Source: Martelella mediterranea (GTDB lineage Bacteria; Pseudomonadota; Alphaproteobacteria; Rhizobiales; Rhizobiaceae). Taken from it: a DNA stretch of 64,000 nucleotides. Positions 36,100-45,003 of the stretch are shown in pieces; within the stretch, counting starts at the first letter, position 1; each line of letters begins with the position of its first letter. Both the position numbers and the translations under genes were made by a program. The stretch covers positions 22,380 to 86,379 of the forward strand of contig NZ_JAINWJ010000039.1 of the NCBI RefSeq assembly GCF_021021415.1, read 5' to 3'. Under the pieces are notes generated by a model, which worked only from the letters and a program-made list of their open reading frames with translations, made no database searches and had not been told where the DNA came from.

Positions 36100-37332
36100 A
36101 TGATCGACACAACCAGACTATTACTCGCAAGCGTGGCGCTAGCCGCGACATTCGCCGCAGCCCAGGCGCAGGAAGCGCCAAAGGCGGAGGTTTTCAGCTC
36201 GTGGACGTCGGGTGGCGAGGGACGCGCGCTGCAAGCGATCAAGAGCGAATTCGAAAAACGCGGCGGCACGTGGGAAAATTCCTCGATCGCCGGATTTGAA
36301 AATGCCAATGCCGCGTTCCAGAACCGACTGGTGGCCGGCGACCCGCCGACCGTCAAACAGCTTATCGTCGGAAAGGATCCCGCGGAGTTCATCGCGCTTG
36401 GGCTGATGACCCCGATCGACGACGTCGCGACCGCCGGAAACTGGGATGCCGTGCTGCCGAAGGCGCTGTCGGACTACATCACCTATGACGGCAAGACCTA
36501 CCTTGCGCCGACCGGCATTCACGGCGAGAGCTGGATGTTCTACTCCAAGGCCGCCTTTGATGCGGCCGGCATCACCGAAGAGCCAACGACCTGGGACGCG
36601 TTCTTTGCCGATATGGACAAGCTCGCGGCGGCCGGCCTCGTGCCGATCGCGTGGGGCGGCCAGGCTTGGCAGGAAACCAAGGTTTTCAACATGGTCCTGC
36701 TGTCTCAGGTCGGTCTTGACGGTTTCCTCAGGATTTACGCCGATGGCGATCAGGAAGTGCTGGCTTCGGACGGCGTTCGAAACACGCTCGAGATCTTCGG
36801 CAGAATGCGCGATTATGTCGATGAAGGTTCGCCGGGGCGCAACTGGAACGATGCCACTGCCATGGTGATTACCGGCAAGGCCGGCGTCCAGTTCATGGGC
36901 GACTGGGCCAAGGGCGAGTTCACGACGGCCGGACAGGTGCCGGGCGAAGATTTCGGCTGCGCCTTTTCGCCGGCAACGCCGGGCATGATCTACATCGGCG
37001 ACGCCTTCGGCTTCCCCAAGGTTTCCGACCCGAACGGCGAGGCGGCCCAGAAACTGATCGCGGAAGTGGTGATGGACCCTTCCGTGCAGGTGGAGTTCAG
37101 CCTCAACAAGGGCTCCATTCCGGCGCGGACCGATCTCGATGCGTCGCTGTTCGACATGTGCACCCAGAAGGGCATGGCGATGATGGCCGAGGGCAAGATC
37201 GTGCCTGAGCATGCGATCACGCTCACGCCGGAAGCGGTGGGCATGCTGACGGATTTCGTCGGCGAGTTCTGGAGCGATCCGTCGCCCGATATCGATGATG
37301 CGGTCGCGCAGTTCTCGGCGGTCTTCGAGTAG
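36100..37332 (+). CDS. ABC transporter substrate-binding protein (glucose/mannose type)
   Basis: A 410-aa extracellular binding protein with a Sec signal (MIDTTRLLLASVALAATFAAAQAQE). The sequence style (EVFSSWTSGGEGRALQAIKSEFEKRGG) matches the rhizobial/pseudomonad glucose-mannose binding protein family. AGAGGTGG precedes ATG 36100. It is followed by two permeases and an ATPase. Confidence 0.9.
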   Translation: MIDTTRLLLASVALAATFAAAQAQEAPKAEVFSSWTSGGEGRALQAIKSEFEKRGGTWENSSIAGFENANAAFQNRLVAGDPPTVKQLIVGKDPAEFIALGLMTPIDDVATAGNWDAVLPKALSDYITYDGKTYLAPTGIHGESWMFYSKAAFDAAGITEEPTTWDAFFADMDKLAAAGLVPIAWGGQAWQETKVFNMVLLSQVGLDGFLRIYADGDQEVLASDGVRNTLEIFGRMRDYVDEGSPGRNWNDATAMVITGKAGVQFMGDWAKGEFTTAGQVPGEDFGCAFSPATPGMIYIGDAFGFPKVSDPNGEAAQKLIAEVVMDPSVQVEFSLNKGSIPARTDLDASLFDMCTQKGMAMMAEGKIVPEHAITLTPEAVGMLTDFVGEFWSDPSPDIDDAVAQFSAVFE

Positions 37333-37463
37333 CGTCCGGACATGAATGTCTGACCTCGCGCCAAAGGCCTCGCCGCTCCCGGACGGTCGCTTTCTGATCG
37401 GCCGGGCGGCGATCCGTCGCCCTCGGCATGGCGGACGACAACCGCATCGACAGAGAACAACCG

Positions 37464-38348
37464 ATGAAACGCAAACACCCCTTCGCCGCCTATGTTGCGC
37501 TGTCGCCGACATGGCTGGCCGTGATCCTGGTCTATATCGGCACGATGGCCTGGTCCGTGCGCCTTTCGTTCACGGATTCCCGGCTGTTTCCGTCATCGAA
37601 CTATGTCGGCTTCGCGCAATACGAAAAGCTGTTTTCATCCAGCAAATGGCTGACGGCGTTGCAGAATCTGGTGATTTTCGGCGTGCTCTACGTCGTTGGC
37701 TGCCTGGTCCTGGGGTTTCTGCTGGCCGCCGCGCTCGACCGCAAGGTCCGTTTCGAAAACGCCTTTCGAACCATTTTCCTTTACCCCTACGCCATGTCCT
37801 TCATCGTGACCGGTCTTGTCTGGCAATGGCTGGCAAACCCGATGTTCGGCCTGCAGGCCAGCGTCAACGCGCTTGGCTGGGAGAGCTTCCGGTTCGACTG
37901 GCTGACCTCGCGCGAGATGGCGATCTACGCGGTTGTCGTCGCCGGCGTCTGGCAGGGGGCGGGGCTGGTCATGGTGCTGGCGCTGGCCGGCATGCGCGGC
38001 GTCGACGGAGAGCAGTGGCGGGCGGCGAGGATTGACGGCATTCCCGTCTGGCGGGTCTATGTGTCGATCATCCTGCCGCAGCTTGGTCCGGTGCTCGCGG
38101 CTGCCGGCACGCTCCTGACGATGGGGGTGATCAAGACCTATGACCTCGTGGTCGCGCTCACCAATGGCGGGCCGGGATCGGCCACCGAGGTGCCCGCCAA
38201 GTTCATCATGGACAATCTGTTTCAGCGGCAGAATCTGGGGCTTGCCACGGCTGCCGCCACGTCGCTTCTTCTGATGGTTGTCATCATCGTCGCACCCTTT
38301 CGCTATGCCCAGACAATCAGTGCCCGACGCAAGGCAGGTACGCTATGA
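37464..38348 (+). CDS. Sugar ABC transporter permease (MalF-like)
   Basis: A permease of about 294 aa (from ATG 37464, MKRKHPFAAYVALSPTW) with six membrane segments and an EAA-like loop (RAARIDGIPVWRVYVSIILPQLG). ATG 37428 would add 12 residues. The stop overlaps the next permease start by 4 bases. Confidence 0.9.
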   Translation: MKRKHPFAAYVALSPTWLAVILVYIGTMAWSVRLSFTDSRLFPSSNYVGFAQYEKLFSSSKWLTALQNLVIFGVLYVVGCLVLGFLLAAALDRKVRFENAFRTIFLYPYAMSFIVTGLVWQWLANPMFGLQASVNALGWESFRFDWLTSREMAIYAVVVAGVWQGAGLVMVLALAGMRGVDGEQWRAARIDGIPVWRVYVSIILPQLGPVLAAAGTLLTMGVIKTYDLVVALTNGGPGSATEVPAKFIMDNLFQRQNLGLATAAATSLLLMVVIIVAPFRYAQTISARRKAGTL

Positions 38349-39223
38349 CCCACCCCCGCGGGCCAAGGCCAGGTCACATGACGGCAGGCCGCATCGGCCT
38401 CTACCTGTTCCTGCTGAGCGCCGTGCTGTTTTTCGCCGTGCCGCTTTACGTCATGATCGTCACATCCCTGAAAACTATGGACGAAATCCGTCTCGGCCAG
38501 ATCTTCGCCCTGCCGCGTCACTTCGATCTGTCCGCCTGGATCACGGCCTGGACGGCGGCCTGCACCGGAACGGAATGTGAAGGCATCCGCGTCGGCTTCT
38601 GGAACTCCGTCAGGATCACCATCCCCGCGGTCGCCATTTCGGTTTTTGTCGGCGCCGTCAACGGCTATGCCCTGTCGTTCTGGCGGGTGCGGGGCTCGAA
38701 GCTTCTGTTTACGCTGCTGATGGCCGGCGCCCTGATACCCTATCAGGTTTTCCTTTATCCGTTGGTGCGCGCAATGGCCACGCTCGGCCTCTACAACTCC
38801 CTCGGCGGCATCATACTGGTGCATGTGCTTTTCGGCCTGCCGCTGGTCACGCTTCTGTTCCGCAACTATTTCGTGACGATCCCCGAAGAGCTGTTCAAGG
38901 CCGCGCGCGTCGATGGCGCCGGTTTCTGGCGCATCCTGCTCGAGATCATGCTGCCGATGGCCGTTCCGATGATCGTCGTTGCATCGATGTTTCAGTTCAC
39001 CGGCATCTGGAACGATTTCCTGCTCGGCCTGGTCTTTGCCGGCCGGGACAATCTTCCGATGACGATTGAGCTCAACAACATCGTCAACACCACCACCGGC
39101 GAACGCCTCTACAACGTCAACATGGCGGCCACCATGCTCACCGCGCTCGTGCCGCTGGCGATTTATTTTCTCTCCGGCCGCTGGTTCGTGCGCGGCATCG
39201 CCGCCGGCGCCGTCAAAGGATAA
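38345..39223 (+). CDS. Sugar ABC transporter permease (MalG-like)
   Basis: A 292-aa permease with six hydrophobic segments and the EAA loop KAARVDGAGFWRILLEIMLPMA, coupled to the previous gene by an ATGA overlap. Forms the transmembrane heterodimer of the glucose/glucoside-type importer. Confidence 0.93.
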   Translation: MTHPRGPRPGHMTAGRIGLYLFLLSAVLFFAVPLYVMIVTSLKTMDEIRLGQIFALPRHFDLSAWITAWTAACTGTECEGIRVGFWNSVRITIPAVAISVFVGAVNGYALSFWRVRGSKLLFTLLMAGALIPYQVFLYPLVRAMATLGLYNSLGGIILVHVLFGLPLVTLLFRNYFVTIPEELFKAARVDGAGFWRILLEIMLPMAVPMIVVASMFQFTGIWNDFLLGLVFAGRDNLPMTIELNNIVNTTTGERLYNVNMAATMLTALVPLAIYFLSGRWFVRGIAAGAVKG

Positions 39224-39232
39224 GGCTCAATC

Positions 39233-40318
39233 ATGGAAACCGCTGTTTCAGTCAGGGATTTGAAGATCGCCTATGGCGACCATACGGTCATCGAGGAATT
39301 GTCGATCGATATCGCCCGCCGCGAGTTTCTCGTTCTGCTCGGCCCTTCCGGTTGCGGCAAGTCAACGCTCCTGAATTCGATTGCCGGGTTGCAGGATATC
39401 ACCGACGGCGAGATCTGGATCCATGGCAACAATGTCACCTGGGAGGAACCCAAGGATCGCGGCATAGGCATGGTTTTCCAGTCCTATGCGCTTTATCCGC
39501 AGATGACCGTGCGCAAGAACCTGTCCTTCGGCCTGCGCGTCGCGGGTCGCCTGCCCAAGGCGGAGGTCGAGGCCCGCGTGGACCGCGCCGCGCGATTGCT
39601 CCATCTCGAAAACCTGCTGGACCGAAAGCCGTCGGAGCTTTCCGGCGGACAGCGCCAGCGCGTTGCCATCGGCCGGGCGCTTGTGCGCGAAGTCGACGTC
39701 TTTCTGTTCGACGAGCCGTTGTCGAACCTCGACGCCAAGCTGCGCAATGAGCTGCGTGTGGAGATCAAGAAGCTGCATCAGCAGCTCGGCAACACGATGA
39801 TCTACGTTACCCACGACCAGGTGGAGGCGCTGACGCTGGCCGATCGCATCGCGATCATGCGCGACGGCGTTATCCAGCAGGTGGCCGCGCCATCGGAAAT
39901 CTATCATCGTCCCGTCAATCTGTTCGTTGCCGGCTTCATCGGCGCTCCGGCGATGAATTTCATCTCCGGCAGCATCGAGCTTGCGGACGGCGGGCCGGTT
40001 TTCAACAGTCCCGATCTTTCGCTCGACCTTTCGGGCTATGCCTTCCGGGAGGGCGCGCGCGCCGGCCCGGCAACGCTCGGCTTCCGCCCGGAGCATCTCG
40101 TGATCGATGGCGCGGCGGCGGGTCTTCCGGTCATTGCCGGCCGCGTCGCTGTCGTCGAACCGATGGGCGCCGATGCGATCGTTTGGTTCGACCGGGGCGA
40201 GAACAGCCTTTCGTTCAGAACCATGGATGAGGTGACCCTGCGGCCCGGTGACGAAATCGCGCCCGGGATCGATATCGCCAGGGCGTCGCTCTTCGACGAA
40301 GCCGGACGCCGTCTTTAG
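39233..40318 (+). CDS. Sugar ABC transporter ATP-binding protein (MalK/UgpC type)
   Basis: A 361-aa ATPase with [29 protein letters not shown] and [14 protein letters not shown] followed by a TOBE domain. It begins 9 bases after the permease stop and is the last gene before a strong hairpin. Confidence 0.93.
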   Translation: METAVSVRDLKIAYGDHTVIEELSIDIARREFLVLLGPSGCGKSTLLNSIAGLQDITDGEIWIHGNNVTWEEPKDRGIGMVFQSYALYPQMTVRKNLSFGLRVAGRLPKAEVEARVDRAARLLHLENLLDRKPSELSGGQRQRVAIGRALVREVDVFLFDEPLSNLDAKLRNELRVEIKKLHQQLGNTMIYVTHDQVEALTLADRIAIMRDGVIQQVAAPSEIYHRPVNLFVAGFIGAPAMNFISGSIELADGGPVFNSPDLSLDLSGYAFREGARAGPATLGFRPEHLVIDGAAAGLPVIAGRVAVVEPMGADAIVWFDRGENSLSFRTMDEVTLRPGDEIAPGIDIARASLFDEAGRRL

Positions 40319-40354
40319 ATCATCGGGCGCTTGGTATGAAGCGCCCGATGATCT
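40317..40354 (+). terminator. Strong 16-bp stem-loop after ABC operon
   Basis: A perfect 16-bp inverted repeat (AGATCATCGGGCGCTT and its complement) with a 6-base loop starts inside the ATPase stop codon. The following CGTTTCTT is only a weak U-tract. Probable terminator or 3' mRNA stabiliser between the ATPase and GMC genes. Confidence 0.75.
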
Positions 40355-40444
40355 CGTTTCTTACCTTTGCCGCGTCGGGTTATCGAAAAACCGGTGACCA
40401 CTTTTTCGCCCGGCGCTCCAATACGCAAATACGATCGGAAATAC

Positions 40445-42118
40445 ATGTCCACCAAGATATATGATGCACTTGTGATCGGTTCCGGCGCTGCCGGGTCTTT
40501 CGCGGCAAAGGAACTGACGGAGCAGGGGCTTTCCGTCCTTCTTCTGGAGGCCGGCCGCGAAGTCGGGCCGGCGGATTTCGATCCGGACCGGAAGAAGCCG
40601 CCGGCAGGCGCCATCAATATCTGGGAGCGCATGCGCGCGACGCTGAAGGGCCAGCCGATTCAGGCCCGGGCCGCGTTCTTCACCGAGCGTCTGAGCCATT
40701 TCTTCGTCAACGACGTGAAAAATCCCTACACCACGCCGAAGGGCGAACCCTTTCTCTGGATTCGCGGACGGCAGGGCGGCGGTCGCCTTCACAGTTTCGG
40801 TCGCGTGCTGCTGCGCTGGACCGATGCGGATTTCAAGATCAGATCGCGCACGGGCAAGGGGGCGGACTGGCCGGTTTCCTACAGCGAACTGGCCCCTTTC
40901 TACGACGAGGTCGAGCGCTGCCTCGGGCTTTTCGGCAACCGGGACGATGTCGAGACGCTGCCCGACGGCATCTATTGCCGGCCCGCCATGCTGACGCCCG
41001 GCGAACAGGCCTTCAAATCCGCGGTCGAGAGCCGGTGGCCGGGCCGTCACGTGGTTTCGTGGCGCTATATCGCCCCCGATCCGGAACGGGTGCCCCGCCC
41101 CCTGCGAGAAGCGAAGGCGAGCGGCCGGCTGAGCATCCGCTACAATGCCGTCGTCCGCCGCATAATCACGGATGACGCGACCGGACTGGCGACGGGCGTG
41201 GACTTTATCGACCGGGTCACGGGAAAGCCGGAAATCGCCCATGGGGCCAGGGTCGTCGTCTGCGCCTCGCCGGTAGAAAGCGTCAGGCTGCTGCTGAATT
41301 CCGCCTCTTCCCGGCATCCCGACGGCCTGGGCAACGGCTCCGGCCTGCTCGGCCGCTATTTCATGGACCAGCTTCCATGCCTGGCGTTCGGCTCGTTTCC
41401 GGGCGCCAAGGGCTGGGCGCGGGACGGATCGGCTCCTGAGGATCCGTTCTACAATGCTTCCGGCGGAATATTCATACCCCGGTTCGATGAAAGCGAGCCG
41501 GCGCGCGGCGATTTCGACTATCAGGGCAGCGTTGGACGAAGCCCGGTCGGCGCGGATGAAGACGCGCAGCTCTCCTTCTTCGGCTTCGGCCGAATGCTGC
41601 CATACGCGGATAATCGGATCACGCTGGATCCGCGGCGCAAGGACGCCTGGGGCATTCCCGCGCCGCATATCCGCTGCGTCATGCACGAGGCGGAAAAGGC
41701 GCTTCTCAAGCAGCAGGAGGAGACCATGGTCGACATGATCCGCGGCGTCGGCGGCGAACTGGAATTCATCGGCTCGCCCTCGGGTCTGAAGGAATTCGGA
41801 AAGTGCGCGTTTCCGCAAGCCGATCCCTTCAGCCGCATGATGTTTCGTCTCTGGTTCGGCAAGACGATGCGCATGGGAGCGGCCATCCACGAAACCGGCG
41901 GCGCGCGCATGGGCGAAACCCCCGAAACATCCGTGCTCGACCCGTTCAACCGGCTCTGGGACGCGCCGAACGTTCTGGTCACGGACGCGAGCGCCTTTCC
42001 CGGCAGCGGCGTTGTCGGGACCACGCTCACGGTCATGGCATTGACGATCCGGGCCTGCCGCAACCTGGGCGGTGCCTCCGGTTCGGTCAGTTCTGCGGCC
42101 CATGCCAAGAACCAGTAA
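40445..42118 (+). CDS. GMC family oxidoreductase
   Basis: A 557-aa FAD enzyme: the dinucleotide motif GSGAAGSFAAKEL is near the N-terminus, with a C-terminal GMC signature (HETGGARMGETPE) and SGVVGTTLTVMALT. Glucoside 3-dehydrogenases and gluconate/sorbitol dehydrogenases belong here. No Tat or Sec signal is seen, so it is probably cytosolic unless a partner exports it. Its position after a glucose/glucoside-type importer and a TIM-barrel gene suggests C3 oxidation of sugars, which is inference. ATG 40445 is chosen because the longer frame runs into the terminator. Confidence 0.88.
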   Translation: MSTKIYDALVIGSGAAGSFAAKELTEQGLSVLLLEAGREVGPADFDPDRKKPPAGAINIWERMRATLKGQPIQARAAFFTERLSHFFVNDVKNPYTTPKGEPFLWIRGRQGGGRLHSFGRVLLRWTDADFKIRSRTGKGADWPVSYSELAPFYDEVERCLGLFGNRDDVETLPDGIYCRPAMLTPGEQAFKSAVESRWPGRHVVSWRYIAPDPERVPRPLREAKASGRLSIRYNAVVRRIITDDATGLATGVDFIDRVTGKPEIAHGARVVVCASPVESVRLLLNSASSRHPDGLGNGSGLLGRYFMDQLPCLAFGSFPGAKGWARDGSAPEDPFYNASGGIFIPRFDESEPARGDFDYQGSVGRSPVGADEDAQLSFFGFGRMLPYADNRITLDPRRKDAWGIPAPHIRCVMHEAEKALLKQQEETMVDMIRGVGGELEFIGSPSGLKEFGKCAFPQADPFSRMMFRLWFGKTMRMGAAIHETGGARMGETPETSVLDPFNRLWDAPNVLVTDASAFPGSGVVGTTLTVMALTIRACRNLGGASGSVSSAAHAKNQ

Positions 42119-42134
42119 CGGAAGCCCATACCAC

Positions 42135-42157
42135 CGGGCGACCTGGCAAGCCGCCCG
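42135..42157 (+). terminator. Hairpin after GMC gene
   Basis: CGGGCG and CGCCCG (42135-42140, 42152-42157) form a stem 16 bases after the GMC stop; probable weak terminator. The rest of 42158-42440 holds no gene I can support. Confidence 0.4.
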
Positions 42158-42448
42158 ATAAAGCCACTATACCTCCATAGAAATGAGAAAATTGGTGCCG
42201 CTACAGCCGTTAAACGACGGGGCCGCCGGTCCGATTCCCATCAAGACCTTGATATTGGGCATCAGAACGGCTGCATCACTCCAAGAATCATGAATGTTCG
42301 CAAGGCGGCTCCGCGCCCTCATCGCGGCCGCTCGACACACACTTGAGATTTGCTGACAGCGGGCATTGGTATCGAGTGGCTGTAAAAGCAGCTGCCTCAC
42401 ATACGGGGCTGCAACCCTGTCAGTCCCCTGTTCGAAACTCCTGAAGGA

Positions 42449-42750
42449 TCAGGCCGTCCCCGTAATCGACCTCAGCGCAAGTCTTCGTCTCAGAGCTGCG
42501 AACAATGGTGTCCCATCTCCAAGGATGATGGGGTCCGCTTGAGCCTCAGGACCTGGATTTCGCCAATATTGGCAATCGCCGATGCCAGCAGGCCGCCGCC
42601 GCAGAGATAGATGGGGTTTTCGGCGCTCCTGCGAAGTGCGTCGAGCCAATCACCGTCAATCGTTCGCCGGATTTCAACTTCTGCGTCGGCGGGCAGGTTC
42701 AGCGTATTCGACACGATGATCGAGCGCGCATAGGGATACGGATTTCTCTT
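42449..42750 (-). pseudogene. RibD/DHFR-like reductase remnant (frameshifted, 5'-truncated)
   Basis: Reading leftward, the frame matches the C-terminal half of the DHFR/RibD-C-type reductase family (LPADAEVEIRR ... IYLCGGGLLASAIANIG ... LKRTP). At the GGGG run near 42530-42533 the frame shifts by one base, after which IILGDGTPLFAALRRRL continues in another frame to a stop at 42449. The N-terminal half is missing and ends abruptly at about 42750. The intact protein would be about 180 aa. Confidence 0.65.
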
Positions 42751-43325
42751 GGAGGTGCCTACCTGGCGCGCCAGCCGGGACTGGGGTGCACAGCTTGGGC
42801 ACGCGCCAGCCGATCTCGCCCGGCTCAACAAGCGCGCGATCGAGCTTCTGGCAGAAGTGCGGCGCGAGGCGGCATCGGTTTCGCCCATCGTGATCTCGGG
42901 CAATATCGGCCCGCGTGGTGATGGTTATCAACCCGACACCGCAATGACCGCCGACGAGGCGCAGGCGTTCCATGCCGAGCAGATCGGCTGGTTCGTCGGT
43001 ATCGAGGCGGACATGGTCAGCGCCTTTACGATTTCGACCGTGAACGAGGGCGTGGGAATCGTACGCGCAGCTGCCGAAGCCGGAATGCCGGTCGCCCTGT
43101 CCCACACGACGGAGACGGATGGCCGACTTCCGGACGGCACACCCCTCGGCGAAGCCTTCGAGCAGACGGAAATGCTCACCGGCAGCGCCGCGACTTATCT
43201 CATGGTCAACTGCGCGCATCCAGATCACTTGCCGGACGGCGCTGGAGTCCGACGCCAAGTGGCTTCGCCGCGTCCAGGGCGTTTGGGCAAATGCCTCGCA
43301 ACTGAGCCATGCCGAACTCGGACGC
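42750..43325 (+). pseudogene. Homocysteine S-methyltransferase remnant (truncated, frameshifted)
   Basis: The frame from about 42750 (PTWRASRDWGAQLG ... ISGNIGPRGDGY ... SAATYLMVNCAHPDH) matches MmuM-type homocysteine methyltransferases, including the first zinc-region Cys (NCAHP). The N-terminal part is absent, a frameshift occurs at about 43227-43245 (ALESDAKWLRRVQGVWANAS continues in another frame), and the C-terminal zinc cysteines are missing. It abuts the reductase remnant head to head. Confidence 0.7.
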
Positions 43326-43332
43326 GACTACG

Positions 43333-43470
43333 CGCTGGGACGACCTGCTGCGTCTTGGCGCTTCGGTCACGATACGCGCCGTCGCACCTTCGACCATCCT
43401 CAAAATGTTCGCCACCTCATCGAAAGCCAACGATCTGGCGAAGGCGCTCCGCGAGATCGGCCGAATTTAG
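43333..43470 (+). pseudogene. Tn3-family transposase fragment
   Basis: A 45-codon frame, starting RWDDLLRLGASVTIRAVAPS and ending ALREIGRI before a stop at 43468, closely parallels the Tn3 TnpA segment at 61346-61480 in this window. It is an isolated piece of a TnpA C-terminal domain joined to the methyltransferase remnant. Confidence 0.65.
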
Positions 43471-43535
43471 CGTGTCTGCAGAAGCAAATCTTGTTCTGGC
43501 CCTGCGATCACGCTGAAGCCGTCATCGCGGGAGTT

Positions 43536-44102
43536 TTAACGTTGATTCCATTCATGCCGCAAAATGGCGTACTGCATGGTGTTTTCGTAGATTGGATTTC
43601 CGGCGCTGTCGTTTTGGAACGTCACATATTCCAGGAATAGGCCTTCCACTCGCATGCCAAGCTTTTCGCAGAGCCGCCGCGACGAGGCGTTGTGATCCTC
43701 AACATACGCGTAGATGCGCCTTGTGCTTTGATGAATGAATAATTCGGTAAACAAGGCCTTTGCCGTTTCGAACGCATAGCCCTTGCCACTGAACAGTGGA
43801 TTGAAATTCCAGCCCACGGAAACCGTGTCAGATTGTTGTGGTTTCTCTGGATCGTCAGGCCAAGTAGGATCCGGATGGATGAACAGGTCGCCAATGAGAT
43901 GACCTGATTCCTTCAGGCAAACGGCGACATACTCGTCGTCGCCAGCGCGTTTCAGAACCTCCCTTTCGGCTGCCGCTAGATCGGCGAGTTTTAGCGAGAA
44001 AAAGCAACTCGCAACAGGCTCGCGCATATATGCGAACAAGGCCTCCGCATCACCCACACGGAAATTTCTGATGACCAGACGGTCAGTTTGGATTGTTTTC
44101 AA
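43536..44102 (-). CDS. GNAT family N-acetyltransferase
   Basis: A 188-aa acetyltransferase of the RimJ/RimL type (LVIRNFRVGDAEALFAYMREP ... VSVGWNFNPLFSGKGYAFETAKALF ... IYAYVEDHNASSRRLCEKLGMRVEG). The acetyl-CoA loop is present in the variant form SGKGYAFET. The start is TTG 44102. Visibly lower GC than neighbouring genes and position inside a scar zone suggest separate acquisition. The substrate (protein N-terminus or small amine) is unknown. Confidence 0.85.
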   Translation of the reverse strand: MKTIQTDRLVIRNFRVGDAEALFAYMREPVASCFFSLKLADLAAAEREVLKRAGDDEYVAVCLKESGHLIGDLFIHPDPTWPDDPEKPQQSDTVSVGWNFNPLFSGKGYAFETAKALFTELFIHQSTRRIYAYVEDHNASSRRLCEKLGMRVEGLFLEYVTFQNDSAGNPIYENTMQYAILRHEWNQR

Positions 44103-44199
44103 CGGCTCAATTCCTTCGCTCCAGGCTTATAGAAAACCAACGACGCCATCGCGTTTTTCTTTGATCGCTATTCTTCCCCGGTATTCAGGCCCGGACGCT

Positions 44200-44290
44200 C
44201 TGCTTGCGTGAAGTGTTTCGGGTGCCATCAAGCGTACGAAAGTCAGGAAGGAAGCAACCCGTGGGTGGTGTCGCTTTACACTTCAAACGG
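44200..44290 (+). ncRNA. SRP (4.5S-like) RNA remnant with apical deletion
   Basis: GAAGTGT (44210-44216) pairs with ACACTTC (44278-44284), and GGTGCCATC (44221-44229) pairs, using G-U pairs, with GGTGGTGTC (44264-44272). The apex reads GTCAGGAAGGAAGCAACC. The bacterial SRP consensus is GTCAGG-TCCGG-AAGGAAGCAGCC, so about five bases forming half the tetraloop hairpin appear deleted. Domain order fits the small bacterial SRP RNA, but the deletion argues for a decayed second copy. I could not run a covariance search. Confidence 0.45.
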
Positions 44291-44297
44291 CTCCTCC

Positions 44298-44415
44298 TCA
44301 AAGTCTGTTGTCGACCTGGTAGCTGTGCTTGCGGAATATTTCTTCCAGATCGCGGCGGTTCAGCGGATATCGCAGGTCCCAGGTCATTGCCCGCACGATC
44401 TTCTCGCTTTCTTGC
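44298..44415 (-). pseudogene. IS6-family transposase N-terminal fragment (tentative)
   Basis: The minus-strand frame (ERQESEKIVRAMTWDLRYPL then NRRDLEEIFRKHSYQVDN) resembles the N-terminal segment of IS6-family transposases (the conserved ...RWYLRYPLSYRDLEE... region), ending at 44298 without the DDE core. The conserved tryptophan/arginine pattern is partly preserved. Only about 40 residues support the call. Confidence 0.45.
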
Positions 44416-44424
44416 CGCTCAGCC

Positions 44425-44874
44425 TCATGAGGTGAACGGGCGGTCGGGGGATGGAGGCGCCGGCCCGAACACCTGAGGCGAAAGCACGATATCCGCAAGG
44501 GTGTAGTGGTCGAAGACTGTGAGGAAGGATGTGAGCGCTTCGTTCAGGATTGCCGGTAGCTTGCAAGTTTTCGTGACTACGCACTGGTTGCCGGTCGCAA
44601 AGCATTCGACAAGCGCGAAATCGGCTTCCGTTGCGCGAATGACCGCGCCGAGATTGATCCGCTCGGGCGGCCGCGCCAGCCGGAAACCGCCGGAACGACC
44701 GCGAATGCTGACCAGATATCCGTGTCTGGTCAGCGCGTTCACGACCTTCATCAGATGCGTCTTCGAGATCGCATAAGCGTCCGACGTCTCCTCGATGGTG
44801 ATCAGCCGGTCGCCGGCGGATGCCGCGTACATCAGAACGCGCAGCGCATAATCGGAAAAGGTTGTCAGACGCAT
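44425..44874 (-). CDS. nsrR: Rrf2 family regulator, NsrR-like
   Basis: A 149-aa Rrf2 protein with an N-terminal winged helix (MRLTTFSDYALRVLMYAAS ... ISKTHLMKVVNALTRHGYLVSIRGRSGGFRLA) and three cysteines in ECFATGNQCVVTKTC, the usual iron-sulfur ligand set. NsrR senses nitric oxide through such a cluster. Assignment to NsrR rather than IscR or RirA rests on the flanking nnrU and nnrS genes and on an NsrR-like box at 51267. ATG 44874 (MRLTTF) is the family-conserved start; an upstream in-frame start adds 17 atypical residues. Confidence 0.8.
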   Translation of the reverse strand: MRLTTFSDYALRVLMYAASAGDRLITIEETSDAYAISKTHLMKVVNALTRHGYLVSIRGRSGGFRLARPPERINLGAVIRATEADFALVECFATGNQCVVTKTCKLPAILNEALTSFLTVFDHYTLADIVLSPQVFGPAPPSPDRPFTS

Positions 44875-44952
44875 GGGCGCGCTCCGTGGATGCTGTGGCG
44901 GCGGAACACAGAGGACGTTCCGCATCCAGGTATTTTGCCTGTTGCCGGTATT

Positions 44953-44975
44953 ATCATATATCGTAGATGAATCTT
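44953..44975 (+). promoter_or_regulatory. Possible NsrR site between nsrR and nnrU
   Basis: The plus strand ends ATGAATCTT (44967-44975); its complement AAGATTCAT resembles the NsrR half-site AAGATGCAT, while the other half is poorer (about 14 of 23 positions to the enterobacterial consensus). It lies between the divergent nsrR and nnrU genes, where autoregulation would be expected. Confidence 0.35.
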
Positions 44976-45003
44976 ATCTTTCGGCGGGAGACGGGGCCAA
45001 AAC

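Noticed and set aside
36139..37512. 457-aa minus-strand frame
   Set aside because: Antisense to the glucose-type binding protein, which has a clear signal peptide and operon context.
40361..42103. 580-aa open frame on the minus strand
   Set aside because: Antisense to the GMC oxidoreductase, whose FAD and signature motifs are unambiguous on the plus strand.
42119..42440. Possible tRNA-like 3' half (GTTCGAAAC near 42430)
   Set aside because: A T-loop-like string exists but no matching acceptor, D or anticodon stems can be drawn around it.
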